Under the pieces are notes generated by a model that was not told the DNA's origin, did no database searches, and was given only the letters and a program-made list of their open reading frames with translations. A DNA stretch of 64,000 bases, taken from positions 27,287,824-27,351,823 of the forward strand of contig OU964919.1 of assembly GCA_918807975.1 (NCBI GenBank). Direction: 5' to 3'. A program made the translations under genes and the position numbers. This document shows positions 36,051 to 49,983 of this stretch, one piece after another (positions within the stretch are counted from its first letter, which is position 1; each line of letters opens with the position of its first letter). Source of the stretch: Aplidium turbinatum. Its lineage: Eukaryota; Chordata; Ascidiacea; Aplousobranchia; Polyclinidae.

Positions 36051-39000
36051 TTATTGAAAAAAAATTGTCTTTTCAAAAAAAATTTTCAAAAAGTTTTCTA
36101 AGACGTTTCATACAGTGAAAAATAATTTGTTTTTGCGAAACTGTCTAATTCTTTTTGTTTGAAACTAACGTCATTAAAAATTGTCTAAGAAAGTTTTTTT
36201 ACGTACTAAAAGTGAAAATTATTGAAAAAAAATTGTCTTTTCAAAAAAATTTTTCTAAGACATTTCATACAGTGAAAAATAATTTTTTTTTGCGAAACTG
36301 TCTAATTCTTTTTGTTTGAAACTAACGTCATTAAAAATTGTCTAAGAAAGTTTTTTTACGTACTAAAAGTGAAAATTATTGAAAAAAAATTGTCTTTTCA
36401 AAAACAATTTTCAAAAAGTTTTCTAAGACATTTCATACAGTGAAAAATAATTTGTTTTTGCGAAACTGTCTAATTCTTTTTGTTTGAAACTAACGTCATT
36501 AAAAATTGTCTAAGAAAGTTTTTTTACGTACTAAAAGTGAAAGTTATTGAAAAAAAATTGTTTTTTCAAAAAAATTTTTCTAAGACATTTCATACAGTGA
36601 AAAATAATTTTTTTTTGCGAAACTGTCTAATTCTTTTTGTTTGAAACTAACGTCATTAAAAATTGTCTAAGAAAGTTTTTTTACGTACTAAAAGTGAAAA
36701 TTATTGAAAAAAATTTTCTTTTCAAAAGAAATTTTCAAAAATTTTTCAAAGACATTTCATACAGTGAAAAATAATTTTTTTTTGCGAAGCTGTCTAATTC
36801 TTTTGTTTGAAACTAACGTCATTAAAAATTGTCTAAGAAAGTTTTTTTACGTACTAAAAGTGAAAATTATTGAAAAAAATTTTCTTTTCAAAAAAAATTT
36901 TTCAAAGACATTTCATACAGTGAAAAATAAATTTTTTTTGCGAAGCTGTCTAATTCTTTTTGTTTGAAACTAACGTCATTAAAAATTGTCTAAGAAAGTT
37001 TTTTTACGTACTAAAAGTGAAAATTATTGAAAAAAATTTTCTTTTCAAAATAAATTTTCAAAAATTTTTCTAAGACATTTCATACAGTGAAAAATAATTT
37101 TTTTTTGCGAAACTGTCTAATTCTTTTTGTTTGAAACTAACGTCATTAAAAATTGTCTAAGAAAGTTTTTTTACGTACTAAAAGTGAAAATTATTGAAAA
37201 AAAATTGTCTTTTCAAAAAAATTTCTCTAAGACATTTCATACAGTGAAAAATAATTTTTTTTTGCGAAACTGTCTAATTCTTTTTGTTTGAAACTAACGT
37301 CATTAAAAATTGTCTAAGAAAGTTTTTTTACGTACTAAAAGTGAAAATCATTGAAAAAAAATTGTCTTTTCAAAAAAATTTTTCCAAGACATTTCATACA
37401 GTAAAAAATAATTTTTTTTTGCGAAACTGTCTAATTCTTTTTGTTTGAAACTAACGTCATTAAAAATTGTCTAAGAAAGTTTTTTTACGTACTAAAAGTG
37501 AAAATTATTGAAAACAAATTGTCTTTTCAAAAAAATTTTTCTAAGACATTTCATACAGTGAAAAATAATTTTTTTTTGCGAAGCTGTCTAATTCTTTTGT
37601 TTGAAACTAACGTCATTAAAAATTGTCTAAGAAAGTTTTTTTACGTACTAAAAGTGAAAATTATTGAAAAAAATTTTCTTTTCAAAAAAAATTTTCAAAA
37701 ATTTTTTTAAGACATTTCATACAGTGAAAAATAATTTTTTTTTGCGAAACTGTCTAATTCTTTTTGTTTGAAACTAACGTCATTAAAAATTGTCTAAGAA
37801 AGTTTTTTTACGTACTAAAAGTGAAAATTATTGAAAAAAAATTGTCTTTTCAAAAGATATATTTCTAAGACTCTTCATACAGTGAAAAATAATTTTTTTT
37901 TGCGAAACTGTCTAATTCTTTTTGTTTGAAACTAACGTCATTAAAAATTGTCTAAGAAAGTTTTTTTACGTACTAAAAGTGAAAATTATTGAAAAAAAAT
38001 TGTCTTTTCAAAAAATTTTTTCTAAGACATTTCATACAGTGAAAAATAATTTTTTTTTGCGAAACTGTCTAATTCTTTTTGTTTGAAACTAACGTCATTA
38101 AAAATTATCTAAGAAAGTTTTTTTACGTACTAAAAGTGAAAATTATTGAAAAAAAATTGTCTTTTCAAAAAAAATTTTCAAAAACTTTTCTAAGACATTT
38201 CATACAGTGAAAAATAATTTTTTTTTGCGAAACTGTCTAATTCTTTTTGTTTTAAACTAACGTCATTAAAAATTGTCTAAGAAAGTTTTTTTACGTACTA
38301 AAAGTGAAAATTATTGAAAAAAAATTGTCTTTTCAAAAAAATTTTTCTAAGACATTTCATACAGTGAAAAATAATTTTTTTTTCCGAAACTGTCTAATTC
38401 TTTTTGTTTGAAACTAACGTCATTAAAAATTGTCTAAGAAAGTTTTTTTACGTACTAAAAGTGAAAATTATTGAAAACAAATTGTCTTTTCAAAAATATT
38501 TTTCTAAGACATTTCATACAGTGAAAAATAATTTTTTTTTGCGAAACTGTCTAAATCTTTTTGTTTGAAACTAACGTCATTAAAAATTGTCTAAGAAAGT
38601 TTTTTTACGTACTAAAAGTGAAAATTATTGAAAAAAGTTTTCTTTTCAAAAAAAATTTTCAAAAATTTTTCTAAGACATTTCATACAGTGAAAAATATTT
38701 TTTTTTTGTGAAACTGTCTAATTCTTTTTGTTTGAAACTAACGTCATTAAAAATTGTCTAAGAAAGTTTTTTTACGTACTAAAAGTGAAAATTATTGAAA
38801 ACAAATTGTCTTTTCAAAAAAATTTTTTTTCTAAGACATTTCATACAGTGAAAAATAATTTTTTTTTGCGAAACTGTCTAATTCTTTTTGTTTGAAACTA
38901 ACGTCATTAAAAATTGTCTAAGAAAGTTTTTTTACGTACTAAAAGTGAAAATTATTGAAAAAAAATTTTCTTTTCAAAAAAAATTTTCAAAAATTTTTCT

Positions 39001-40483
39001 AAGACATTTCACACAGTTAAAAATAATTTTTTTTTGCGAAACTGTCTAATTCTTTTTGTTTGAAACTAACGTCATTAAAAATTATCTAAGAAAGTTTTTT
39101 TACGTACTAAAAGTGAAAATTATTGAAAAAAAATTGTCTTTTCAAAAAAAATTTTCAAAAACTTTTCTAAGACATTTCATACAGTGAAAAATAATTTTTT
39201 TTTGCGAAACTGTCTAATTCTTTTTGTTTTAAACTAACGTCATTAAAAATTGTCTAAGAAAGTTTTTTTACGTACTAAAAGTGAAAATTATTGAAAAAAA
39301 ATTGTCTTTTCAAAAAAATTTTTCTAAGACATTTCATACAGTGAAAAATAATTTTTTTTTCCGAAACTGTCTAATTCTTTTTGTTTGAAACTAACGTCAT
39401 TAAAAATTGTCTAAGAAAGTTTTTTTACGTACTAAAAGTGAAAATTATTGAAAACAAATTGTCTTTTCAAAAATATTTTTCTAAGACATTTCATACAGTG
39501 AAAAATAATTTTTTTTTGCGAAACTGTCTAATTCTTTTTGTTTGAAACTAACGTCATTAAAAATTGTCTAAGAAAGTTTTTTTACGTACTAAAAGTGAAA
39601 ATTATTGAAAAAAAATTGTCTTTTCAAAAAATTTTTTCTAAGACATTTCATACAGTGAAAAATAATTTTTTTTGCAAAACTGTCTAATTCTTTTTGTTTG
39701 AAACTAACGTCATTAAAAATTGTCTAAGAAAGTTTTTTTACGTACTAAAAGTGAAAATTATTGAAAAAAAATTGTCTTTTCAAAAAAATTTCTCTAAGAC
39801 ATTTCATACAGTGAAAAATAATTTTTTTTTGCGAAACTGTCTAATTCTTTTTGTTTGAAACTAACGTCATTAAAAATTGTCTAAGAAAGTTTTTTTACGT
39901 ACTAAAAGAGAAAATTATTGAAAAAAAATTGTCTTTTCAAAAGATATATTTCTAAGACATTTCATACAGTGAAAAATAATTTTTTTTTGCGAAACTGTCT
40001 AATTCTTTTTGTTTGAAACTAACGTCATTAAAAATTGTCTAAGAAAGTTTTTTTACGTACTAAAAGTGAAAATTATTGAAAAAAAATTGTCTTTTCAAAA
40101 ACAATTTTCAAAAAGTTTTCTAAGACATTTCATACAGTGAAAAATAATTTGTTTTTGCGAAACTGTCTAATTCTTTTTGTTTGAAACTAACGTCATTAAA
40201 AATTGTCTAAGAAAGTTTTTTTACGTACTAAAAGTGAAAATTATTGAAAAAAAATTGTCTTTTCAAAAAAATTTTTCTAAGACATTTCATACAGTGAAAA
40301 ATAATTTTTTTTTTGCGAAACTGTCTAATTCTTTTTGTTTGAAACTAACGTCATTAAAAATTGTCTAAGAAAGTTTTTTTACGTACTAAAAGTGAAAATT
40401 ATTGAAAAAAATTTTCTTTTCAAAAGAAATTTTCAAAAATTTTTCTAAGACATTTCATACAGTGAAAAATAATTTTTTTTTGC

Positions 40484-43400
40484 GAAAGTGTCTAATTCTT
40501 TTGTTTGAAACTAACGTCATTAAAAATTGTCTAAGAAAGTTTTTTACGTACTAAAAGTGAAAATTATTGAAAAAAATTTTCTTTTCAAAAAAAATTTTTC
40601 AAAGACATTTCATACAGTGAAAAATAATTTTTTTTGCGAAGCTGTCTAATTCTTTTTGTTTGAAACTAACGTCATTAAAAATTGTCTAAGAAAGTTTTTT
40701 TACGTACTAAAAGTGAAAATTATTGAAAAAAATTTTCTTTTCAAAATAAATTTTCAAAAATTTTTCTAAGACATTTCAAACAGTGAAAAATAATTTGTTT
40801 TTGCGAAACTGTCTAATTCTTTTTGTTTGAAACTAACGTCATTAAAAATTGTCTAAGAAAGTTTTTTTACGTACTAAAAGTGAAAATTATTGAAAAAAAA
40901 TTGTCTTTTCAAAAAAAATTTTCAAAAAGTTTTCTAAGACGTTTCATACAGTGAAAAATAATTTGTTTTTGCGAAACTGTCTAATTCTTTTTGTTTGAAA
41001 CTAACGTCATTAAAAATTGTCTAAGAAAGTTTTTTTACGTACTAAAAGTGAAAATTATTGAAAAAAAGTTGTCTTTTCAAAAGATATATTTCTAAGACAT
41101 TTCATACAGTGAAAAATAATTTTTTTTTGCGAAACTGTCTAATTCTTTTTGTTTGAAACTAACGTCATTAAAAATTGTCTAAGAAAGTTTTTTTACGTAC
41201 TAAAAGTGAAAATTATTGAAAAAAATTGTCTTTTCAAAAAAAGTTTTTCTAAGACATTTCATTCAGTGAAAAATAATTTTTTTTTGCGAAACTGTCTAAA
41301 TCTTTTTGTTTGAAACTAACGTCATTAAAAATTGTCTAAGAAAGTTTTTTTACGTACTAAAAGTGAAAATTATTGAAAAAAATTTTCTTTTCAAAATAAA
41401 TTTTCAAAAATTTTTCTAAGACATTTCATACAGTGAAAAATAATTTTTTTTTGCGAAACTGTCTAATTCTTTTTGTTTGAAACTAACGTCATTAAAAATT
41501 GTCTAAGAAAATTTTTTTACGTACTAAAAGTGAAAATTATTGAAAAAAATTTTCTTTTCAAAAAAAATTTTCAAAAATTTTTCTAAGACAGTTCATACAG
41601 TGAAAAATAATTTTTTTTTGTGAAACTGTCTAATTCTTTTTGTTTGAAACTAACGTCATTAAAAATTGTCTAAGAAAGTTTTTTTACGTACTAAAAGTGA
41701 AAATTATTGAAAACAAATTGTCTTTTCAAAAAAATTTTTCTAAGACAATTCATACAGTGAAAAATAATTTTTTTTTGCTAAACTGTCTAATTCTTTTTGT
41801 TTGAAACTAACGTCATTAAAAATTGTCTAAGAAAGTTTTTTTACGTACTAAAAGTGAAAATTATTGAAAAAAATTTTCTTTTAAAAAAAAATTTTCAAAA
41901 ATTTTTCTAAGACATTTCACACAGTGAAAAATAATTTTTTTTTGCGAAACTGTCTAATTCTTTTTGTTTGAAACTAACGTCATTAAAAATTATCTAAGAA
42001 AGTTTTTTTACGTACTAAAAGTGAAAATTATTGAAAAAAAATTGTCTTTTCAAAAAAAATTTTCAAAAACTTTTCTAAGACATTTCATACAGTGAAAAAT
42101 AATTTTTTTTTGCGAAACTGTCTAATTCTTTTTGTTTGAAACTAACGTCATTAAAAATTGTCTAAGAAAGTTTTTTTACGTACTAAAAGTGAAAATTATT
42201 GAAAAAAAATTGTCTTTTCAAAAAAATTTTTCTAAGACATTTCATACAGTGAAAAATAATTTTTTTTCCGAAACTGTCTAATTCTTTTTGTTTGAAACTA
42301 ACGTCAATAAAAATTGTCTAAGAAAGTTTTCTTACGTACTAAAAGTGAAAATTATTGAAAACAAATTGTCTTTTCAAAAATATTTTTCTAAGACATTTCA
42401 TACAGTGAAAAATAATTTTTTTTTGCGAAACTGTCTAATTCTTTTTGTTTGAAACTAACGTCATTAAAAATTGTCTAAGAAAGTTTTTTTACGTACTAAA
42501 AGTGAAAATTATTGAAAAAAAATTTTCTTTTCAAAAAAAATTTTCAAAAATTTTTCAAAGACATTTCACACAGTTAAAAATAATTTTTTTTTGCGAAACT
42601 GTCTAATTCTTGTTGTTTGAAACTAACGTCATTAAAAATTGTCTAAGAAAGTTTTTTTACGTACTAAAAGTGAAAATTATTGAAAACAAATTGTCTTTTC
42701 AAAAAAGTTTTTCTAAGACATTTCATACAGTGAAAAATAATTTTTTTTTGCTAAACTGTCTAATGCTTTTTGTTTGAAACTAACGTCATTAAAAATTGTC
42801 TAAGAAAGTTTTTTTACGTACTAAAAGTGAAAATTATTGAAAAAAATTTTCTTTTCAAAAAAAATTTTCAAAAATTTTTCTAAGACATTTCACACAGTGA
42901 AAAAAAATTTTTTTTTGCGAAACTGTCTAATTCTTTTTGTTTGAAACTAACGTCATTAAAAATTATCTAAGAAAGTTTTTTTACGTACTAAAAGTGAAAA
43001 TTATTAAAAAAAAAATTGTCTTTTCAAAAAAAATTTTCAAAAACTTTTCTAAGACATTTCATACAGTGAAAAATAATTTTTTTTTGTGAAACTGTCTAAT
43101 TCTTTTTGTTTGAAACTAACGTCATTAAAAATTGTCTAAGAAAGTTTTTTTACGTACTAAAAGTGAAAATTATTGAAAACAAATTGTCTTTTCAAAAAAA
43201 TTTTTCTAAGACATTTCATACAGTGAAAAATAATTTTTTTTTGCTAAACTGTCTAATTCTTTTTGTTTGAAACTAACGTCATTAAAAATTGTCTAAGAAA
43301 GTTTTTTTACGTACTAAAAGTGAAAATTATTGAAAAAAATTTTCTTTTCAAAAAAAATTTTCAAAAGTTTTTTTAAGACATTTCATACAGTGAAAAATAA

Positions 43401-43726
43401 TTTTTTTTTGCGAAACTGTCTAATTCCTTTTGTTTGAAACTAACGTCATTAAAAATTGTCTAAGAAAGTTTTTTTACGTACTAAAAGTGAAAATTATTGA
43501 AAAAAAGTTGTCTTTTCAAAAGATATATTTCTAAGACATTTCATACAGTGAAAAATAATTTTTTTTTGCGAAACTGTCTAATTCTTTTTGTTTGAAACTA
43601 ACGTCATTAAAAATTGTCTAAGAAAGTTTTTTTACGTACTAAACGTGAAAATTATTGAAAAAAATTGTCTTTTCAAAAAAAGTTTTTCTAAGACATTTCA
43701 TTCAGTGAAAAATAATTTTTTTTTGC
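40484..43726 (+). repeat. Beta higher-order unit 1, second super-repeat copy, shortened
   Basis: This is the counterpart of 3,931-7,501 at 3,243 bp. Near 42,510 it jumps from the monomer ending at the position equivalent to about 5,960 straight to the one equivalent to 6,287, so a TGTGAAACTG monomer (167 bp) and the 160-bp monomer after it are missing. The private variant TTTTTCAAAGAC near 42,555 sits at the joint. Confidence 0.85.
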
Positions 43727-46700
43727 GAAAGTGTCTCTTCTTTTGTTTGAAACTAACGTCATTAAAAATTGTCTAAGAAAGTTTTTTACGTACTAAAAGT
43801 GAAAATTATTGAAAAAAATTTTCTTTTCAAAAAAAATTTTTCAAAGACATTTCATGCAGTGAAAAATAAATTTTTTTTGCGAAGCTGTCTAATTCTTTTT
43901 GTTTGAAACTAACGTCATTAAAAATTGTCTAAGAAAGTTTTTTTACGTACTAAAAGTGAAAATTATTGAAAAAAATTTTCTTTTCAAAATAAATTTTCAA
44001 AAATTTTTCTAAGACATTTCATACAGTGAAAAATAATTTGTTTTTGCGAAACTGTCTAATTCTTTTTGTTTGAAACTAACGTCATTAAAAATTGTCTAAG
44101 AAAGTTTTTTTACGTACTAAAAGTGAAAATTATTGAAAAAAAATTGTCTTTTCAAAAAAAATTTTCAAAAAGTTTTCTAAGACGTTTCATACAGTGAAAA
44201 ATAATTTGTTTTTGCGAAACTGTCTAATTCTTTTTGTTTGAAACTAACGTCATTAAAAATTGTCTAAGAAAGTTTTTTTACGTACTAAAAGTGAAAATTA
44301 TTGAAAAAAAGTTGTCTTTTCAAAAGATATATTTCTAAGACATTTCATACAGTGAAAAATAATTTTTTTTTGCGAAACTGTCTAATTCTTTTTGTTTGAA
44401 ACTAACGTCATTAAAAATTGTCTAAGAAAGTTTTTTTACGTACTAAAAGTGAAAATTATTGAAAAAAATTGTCTTTTCAAAAAAAGTTTTTCTAAGACAT
44501 TTCATTCAGTGAAAAATAATTTTTTTTTGCGAAACTGTCTAAATCTTTTTGTTTGAAACTAACGTCATTAAAAATTGTCTAAGAAAGTTTTTTTACGTAC
44601 TAAAAGTGAAAATTATTGAAAAAAATTTTCTTTTCAAAATAAATTTTCAAAAATTTTTCTAAGACATTTCATACAGTGAAAAATAATTTTTTTTTGCGAA
44701 ACTGTCTAATTCTTTTTGTTTGAAACTAACGTCATTAAAAATTGTCTAAGAAAATTTTTTTACGTACTAAAAGTGAAAATTATTGAAAAAAATTTTCTTT
44801 TCAAAAAAAATTTTCAAAAATTTTTCTAAGACAGTTCATACAGTGAAAAATAATTTTTTTTTGTGAAACTGTCTAATTCTTTTTGTTTGAAACTAACGTC
44901 ATTAAAAATTGTCTAAGAAAGTTTTTTTACGTACTAAAAGTGAAAATTATTGAAAACAAATTGTCTTTTCAAAAAAATTTTTCTAAGACAATTCATACAG
45001 TGAAAAATAATTTTTTTTTGCTAAACTGTCTAATTCTTTTTGTTTGAAACTAACGTCATTAAAAATTGTCTAAGAAAGTTTTTTTACGTACTAAAAGTGA
45101 AAATTATTGAAAAAAATTTTCTTTTCAAAAAAAATTTTCAAAAATTTTTCTAAGACATTTCACACAGTGAAAAATAATTTTTTTTTGCGAAACTGTCTAA
45201 TTCTTTTTGTTTGAAACTAACGTCATTAAAAATTATCTAAGAAAGTTTTTTTACGTACTAAAAGTGAAAATTATTGAAAAAAAATTGTCTTTTCAAAAAA
45301 AATTTTCAAAAACTTTTCTAAGACATTTCATACAGTGAAAAATAATTTTTTTTTGCGAAACTGTCTAATTCTTTTTGTTTGAAACTAACGTCATTAAAAA
45401 TTGTCTAAGAAAGTTTTTTTACGTACTAAAAGTGAAAATTATTGAAAAAAAATTGTCTTTTCAAAAAAATTTTTCTAAGACATTTCATACAGTGAAAAAT
45501 AATTTTTTTTCCGAAACTGTCTAATTCTTTTTGTTTGAAACTAACGTCAATAAAAATTGTCTAAGAAAGTTTTCTTACGTACTAAAAGTGAAAATTATTG
45601 AAAACAAATTGTCTTTTCAAAAATATTTTTCTAAGACATTTCATACAGTGAAAAATAATTTTTTTTTGCGAAACTGTCTAATTCTTTTTGTTTGAAACTA
45701 ACGTCATTAAAAATTGTCTAAGAAAGTTTTTTTACGTACTAAAAGTGAAAATTATTGAAAAAAATTTTCTTTTCAAAAAAAATTTTCAAAAATTTTTCTA
45801 AGACATTTCATACAGTGAAAAATATTTTTTTTTTGTGAAACTGTCTAATTCTTTTTGTTTGAAACTAACGTCATTAAAAATTGTCTAAGAAAGTTTTTTT
45901 ACGTACTAAAAGTGAAAATTATTGAAAACAAATTGTCTTTTCAAAAAAATTTTTTTTCTAAGACATTTCATACAGTGAAAAATAATTTTTTTTTGCGAAA
46001 CTGTCTAATTCTTTTTGTTTGAAACTAACGTCATTAAAAATTGTCTAAGAAAGTTTTTTTACGTACTAAAAGTGAAAATTATTGAAAAAAAATTTTCTTT
46101 TCAAAAAAAATTTTCAAAAATTTTTCTAAGACATTTCACACAGTTAAAAATAATTTTTTTTTGCGAAACTGTCTAATTCTTGTTGTTTGAAACTAACGTC
46201 ATTAAAAATTGTCTAAGAAAGTTTTTTTACGTACTAAAAGTGAAAATTATTGAAAACAAATTGTCTTTTCAAAAAAATTTTTCTAAGACATTTCATACAG
46301 TGAAAAATAATTTTTTTTTGCTAAACTGTCTAATGCTTTTTGTTTGAAACTAACGTCATTAAAAATTGTCTAAGAAAGTTTTTTTACGTACTAAAAGTGA
46401 AAATTATTGAAAAAAATTTTCTTTTCAAAAAAAATTTTCAAAAATTTTTCTAAGACATTTCACACAGTGAAAAAAAATTTTTTTTTGCGAAACTGTCTAA
46501 TTCTTTTTGTTTGAAACTAACGTCATTAAAAATTATCTAAGAAAGTTTTTTTACGTACTAAAAGTGAAAATTATTGAAAAAAAATTGTCTTTTCAAAAAA
46601 AATTTTCAAAAACTTTTCTAAGACATTTCATACAGTGAAAAGTAATTTTTTTTTGTGAAACTGTCTAATTCTTTTTGTTTGAAACTAACGTCATTAAAAA

Positions 46701-49345
46701 TTGTCTAAGAAAGTTTTTTTACGTACTAAAAGTGAAAATTATTGAAAACAAATTGTCTTTTCAAAAAAATTTTTCTAAGACATTTCATACAGTGAAAAAT
46801 AATTTTTTTTTGCTAAACTGTCTAATTCTTTTTGTTTGAAACTAACGTCATTAAAAATTGTCTAAGAAAGTTTTTTTACGTACTAAAAGTGAAAATTATT
46901 GAAAAAAATTTTCTTTTCAAAAAAAATTTTCAAAAGTTTTTTTAAGACATTTCATACAGTGAAAAATAATTTTTTTTTGCGAAACTGTCTAATTCCTTTT
47001 GTTTGAAACTAACGTCATTAAAAATTGTCTAAGAAAGTTTTTTTACGTACTAAAAGTGAAAATTATTGAAAAAAAGTTGTCTTTTCAAAAGATATATTTC
47101 TAAGACATTTCATACAGTGAAAAATAATTTTTTTTTGCGAAACTGTCTAATTCTTTTTGTTTGAAACTAACGTCATTAAAAATTGTCTAAGAAAGTTTTT
47201 TTACGTACTAAACGTGAAAATTATTGAAAAAAATTGTCTTTTCAAAAAAAGTTTTTCTAAGACATTTCATTCAGTGAAAAATAATTTTTTTTTGCGAAAC
47301 TGTCTAAATCTTTTTGTTTGAAACTAACGTCATTAAAAATTGTCTAAGAAAGTTTTTTTACGTACTAAAAGTGAAAATTATTGAAAAAAATTTTCTTTTC
47401 AAAATAAATTTTCAAAAATTTTTCTAAGACATTTCATACAGTGAAAAATAATTTTTTTTTGCGAAACTGTCTAATTCTTTTTGTTTGAAACTAACGTCAT
47501 TAAAAATTGTCTAAGAAAATTTTTTTACGTACTAAAAGTGAAAATTATTGAAAAAAATTTTCTTTTCAAAAAAAATTTTCAAAAATTTTTCTAAGACAGT
47601 TCATACAGTGAAAAATAATTTTTTTTTGTGAAACTGTCTAATTCTTTTTGTTTGAAACTAACGTCATTAAAAATTGTCTAAGAAAGTTTTTTTACGTACT
47701 AAAAGTGAAAATTATTGAAAACAAATTGTCTTTTCAAAAAAATTTTTCTAAGACAATTCATACAGTGAAAAATAATTTTTTTTTGCTAAACTGTCTAATT
47801 CTTTTTGTTTGAAACTAACGTCATTAAAAATTGTCTAAGAAAGTATTTTTACGTACTAAAAGTGAAAATTATTGAAAAAAATTTTCTTTTCAAAAAAAAT
47901 TTTCAAAAACTTTTCTAAGACATTTCACACAGTGAAAAATAATTTTTTTTTGCGAAACTGTCTAATTCTTTTTGTTTGAAACTAACGTCATTAAAAATTA
48001 TCTAAGAAAGTTTTTTTACGTACTAAAAGTGAAAATTATTGAAAAAAAATTGTCTTTTCAAAAAAAATTTTCAAAAACTTTTCTAAGACATTTCATACAG
48101 TGAAAAATAATTTTTTTTTGCGAAACTGTCTAATTCTTTTTGTTTGAAACTAACGTCATTAAAAATTGTCTAAGAAAGTTTTTTTACGTACTAAAAGTGA
48201 AAATTATTGAAAAAAAATTGTCTTTTCAAAAAAATTTTTCTAAGACATTTCATACAGTGAAAAATAATTTTTTTTCCGAAACTGTCTAATTCTTTTTGTT
48301 TGAAACTAACGTCAATAAAAATTGTCTAAGAAAGTTTTCTTACGTACTAAAAGTGAAAATTATTGAAAACAAATTGTCTTTTCAAAAATATTTTTCTAAG
48401 ACATTTCATACAGTGAAAAATAATTTTTTTTTGCGAAACTGTCTAATTCTTTTTGTTTGAAACTAACGTCATTAAAAATTGTCTAAGAAAGTTTTTTTAC
48501 GTACTAAAAGTGAAAATTATTGAAAAAAGTTTTCTTTTCAAAAAAAATTTTCAAAAATTTTTCTAAGACATTTCATACAGTGAAAAATATTTTTTTTTTG
48601 TGAAACTGTCTAATTCTTTTTGTTTGAAACTAACGTCATTAAAAATTGTCTAAGAAAGTTTTTTTACGTACTAAAAGTGAAAATTATTGAAAACAAATTG
48701 TCTTTTCAAAAAAATTTTTTTTCTAAGACATTTCATACAGTGAAAAATAATTTTTTTTTGCGAAACTGTCTAATTCTTTTTGTTTGAAACTAACGTCATT
48801 AAAAATTGTCTAAGAAAGTTTTTTTACGTACTAAAAGTGAAAATTATTGAAAAAAAATTTTCTTTTCAAAAAAAATTTTCAAAAATTTTTCTAAGACATT
48901 TCACACAGTTAAAAATAATTTTTTTTTGCGAAACTGTCTAATTCTTTTTGTTTGAAACTAACGTCATTAAAAATTATCTAAGAAAGTTTTTTTACGTACT
49001 AAAAGTGAAAATTATTGAAAAAAAATTGTCTTTTCAAAAAAAATTTTCAAAAACTTTTCTAAGACATTTCATACAGTGAAAAGTAATTTTTTTTTGTGAA
49101 ACTGTCTAATTCTTTTTGTTTGAAACTAACGTCATTAAAAATTGTCTAAGAAAGTTTTTTTACGTACTAAAAGTGAAAATTATTGAAAACAAATTGTCTT
49201 TTCAAAAAAATTTTTCTAAGACATTTCATACAGTGAAAAATAATTTTTTTTTCCGAAACTGTCTAATTCTTTTTGTTTGAAACTAACGTCATTAAAAATT
49301 GTCTAAGAAAGTTTTTTTACGTACTAAAAGTGAAAATTATTGAAA
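43727..49345 (+). repeat. Beta units 2 and 3, second super-repeat copy
   Basis: This stretch is collinear with 7,502-13,120 at offsets of 36,225-36,226. It includes the GTGTCTCTTC scar, ATTCTTGTTG at 46,176 and AAAGTATTTTT near 47,840. It carries a few private changes, such as TTCATGCAG near 43,855. Confidence 0.85.
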
Positions 49346-49983
49346 ACAAATTGTCTTTTCAAAAATATTTTTCTAAGACATTTCATACAGTGAAAAATAA
49401 TTTTTTTTTGCGAAACTGTCTAATTCTTTTTGTTTGAAACTAACGTCATTAAAAATTGTCTAAGAAAGTTTTTTTACGTACTAAAAGTGAAAATTATTGA
49501 AAAAAGTTTTCTTTTCAAAAAAAATTTTCAAAAATTTTTCTAAGACATTTCATACAGTGAAAAATATTTTTTTTTTGTGAAACTGTCTAATCCTTTTTGT
49601 TTGAAACTAACGTCATTAAAAATTGTCTAAGAAAGTTTTTTTACGTACTAAAAGTGAAAATTATTGAAAACAAATTGTCTTTTCAAAAAAATTTTTTTTC
49701 TAAGACATTTCATACAGTGAAAAATAATTTTTTTTTGCGAAACTGTCTAATTCTTTTTGTTTGAAACTAACGTCATTAAAAATTGTCTAAGAAAGTTTTT
49801 TTACGTACTAAAAGTGAAAATTATTGAAAAAAAATTTTCTTTTCAAAAAAAATTTTCAAAAATTTTTCTAAGACATTTCACACAGTTAAAAATAATTTTT
49901 TTTTGCGAAACTGTCTAATTCTTTTTGTTTGAAACTAACGTCATTAAAAATTATCTAAGAAAGTTTTTTTACGTACTAAAAGT

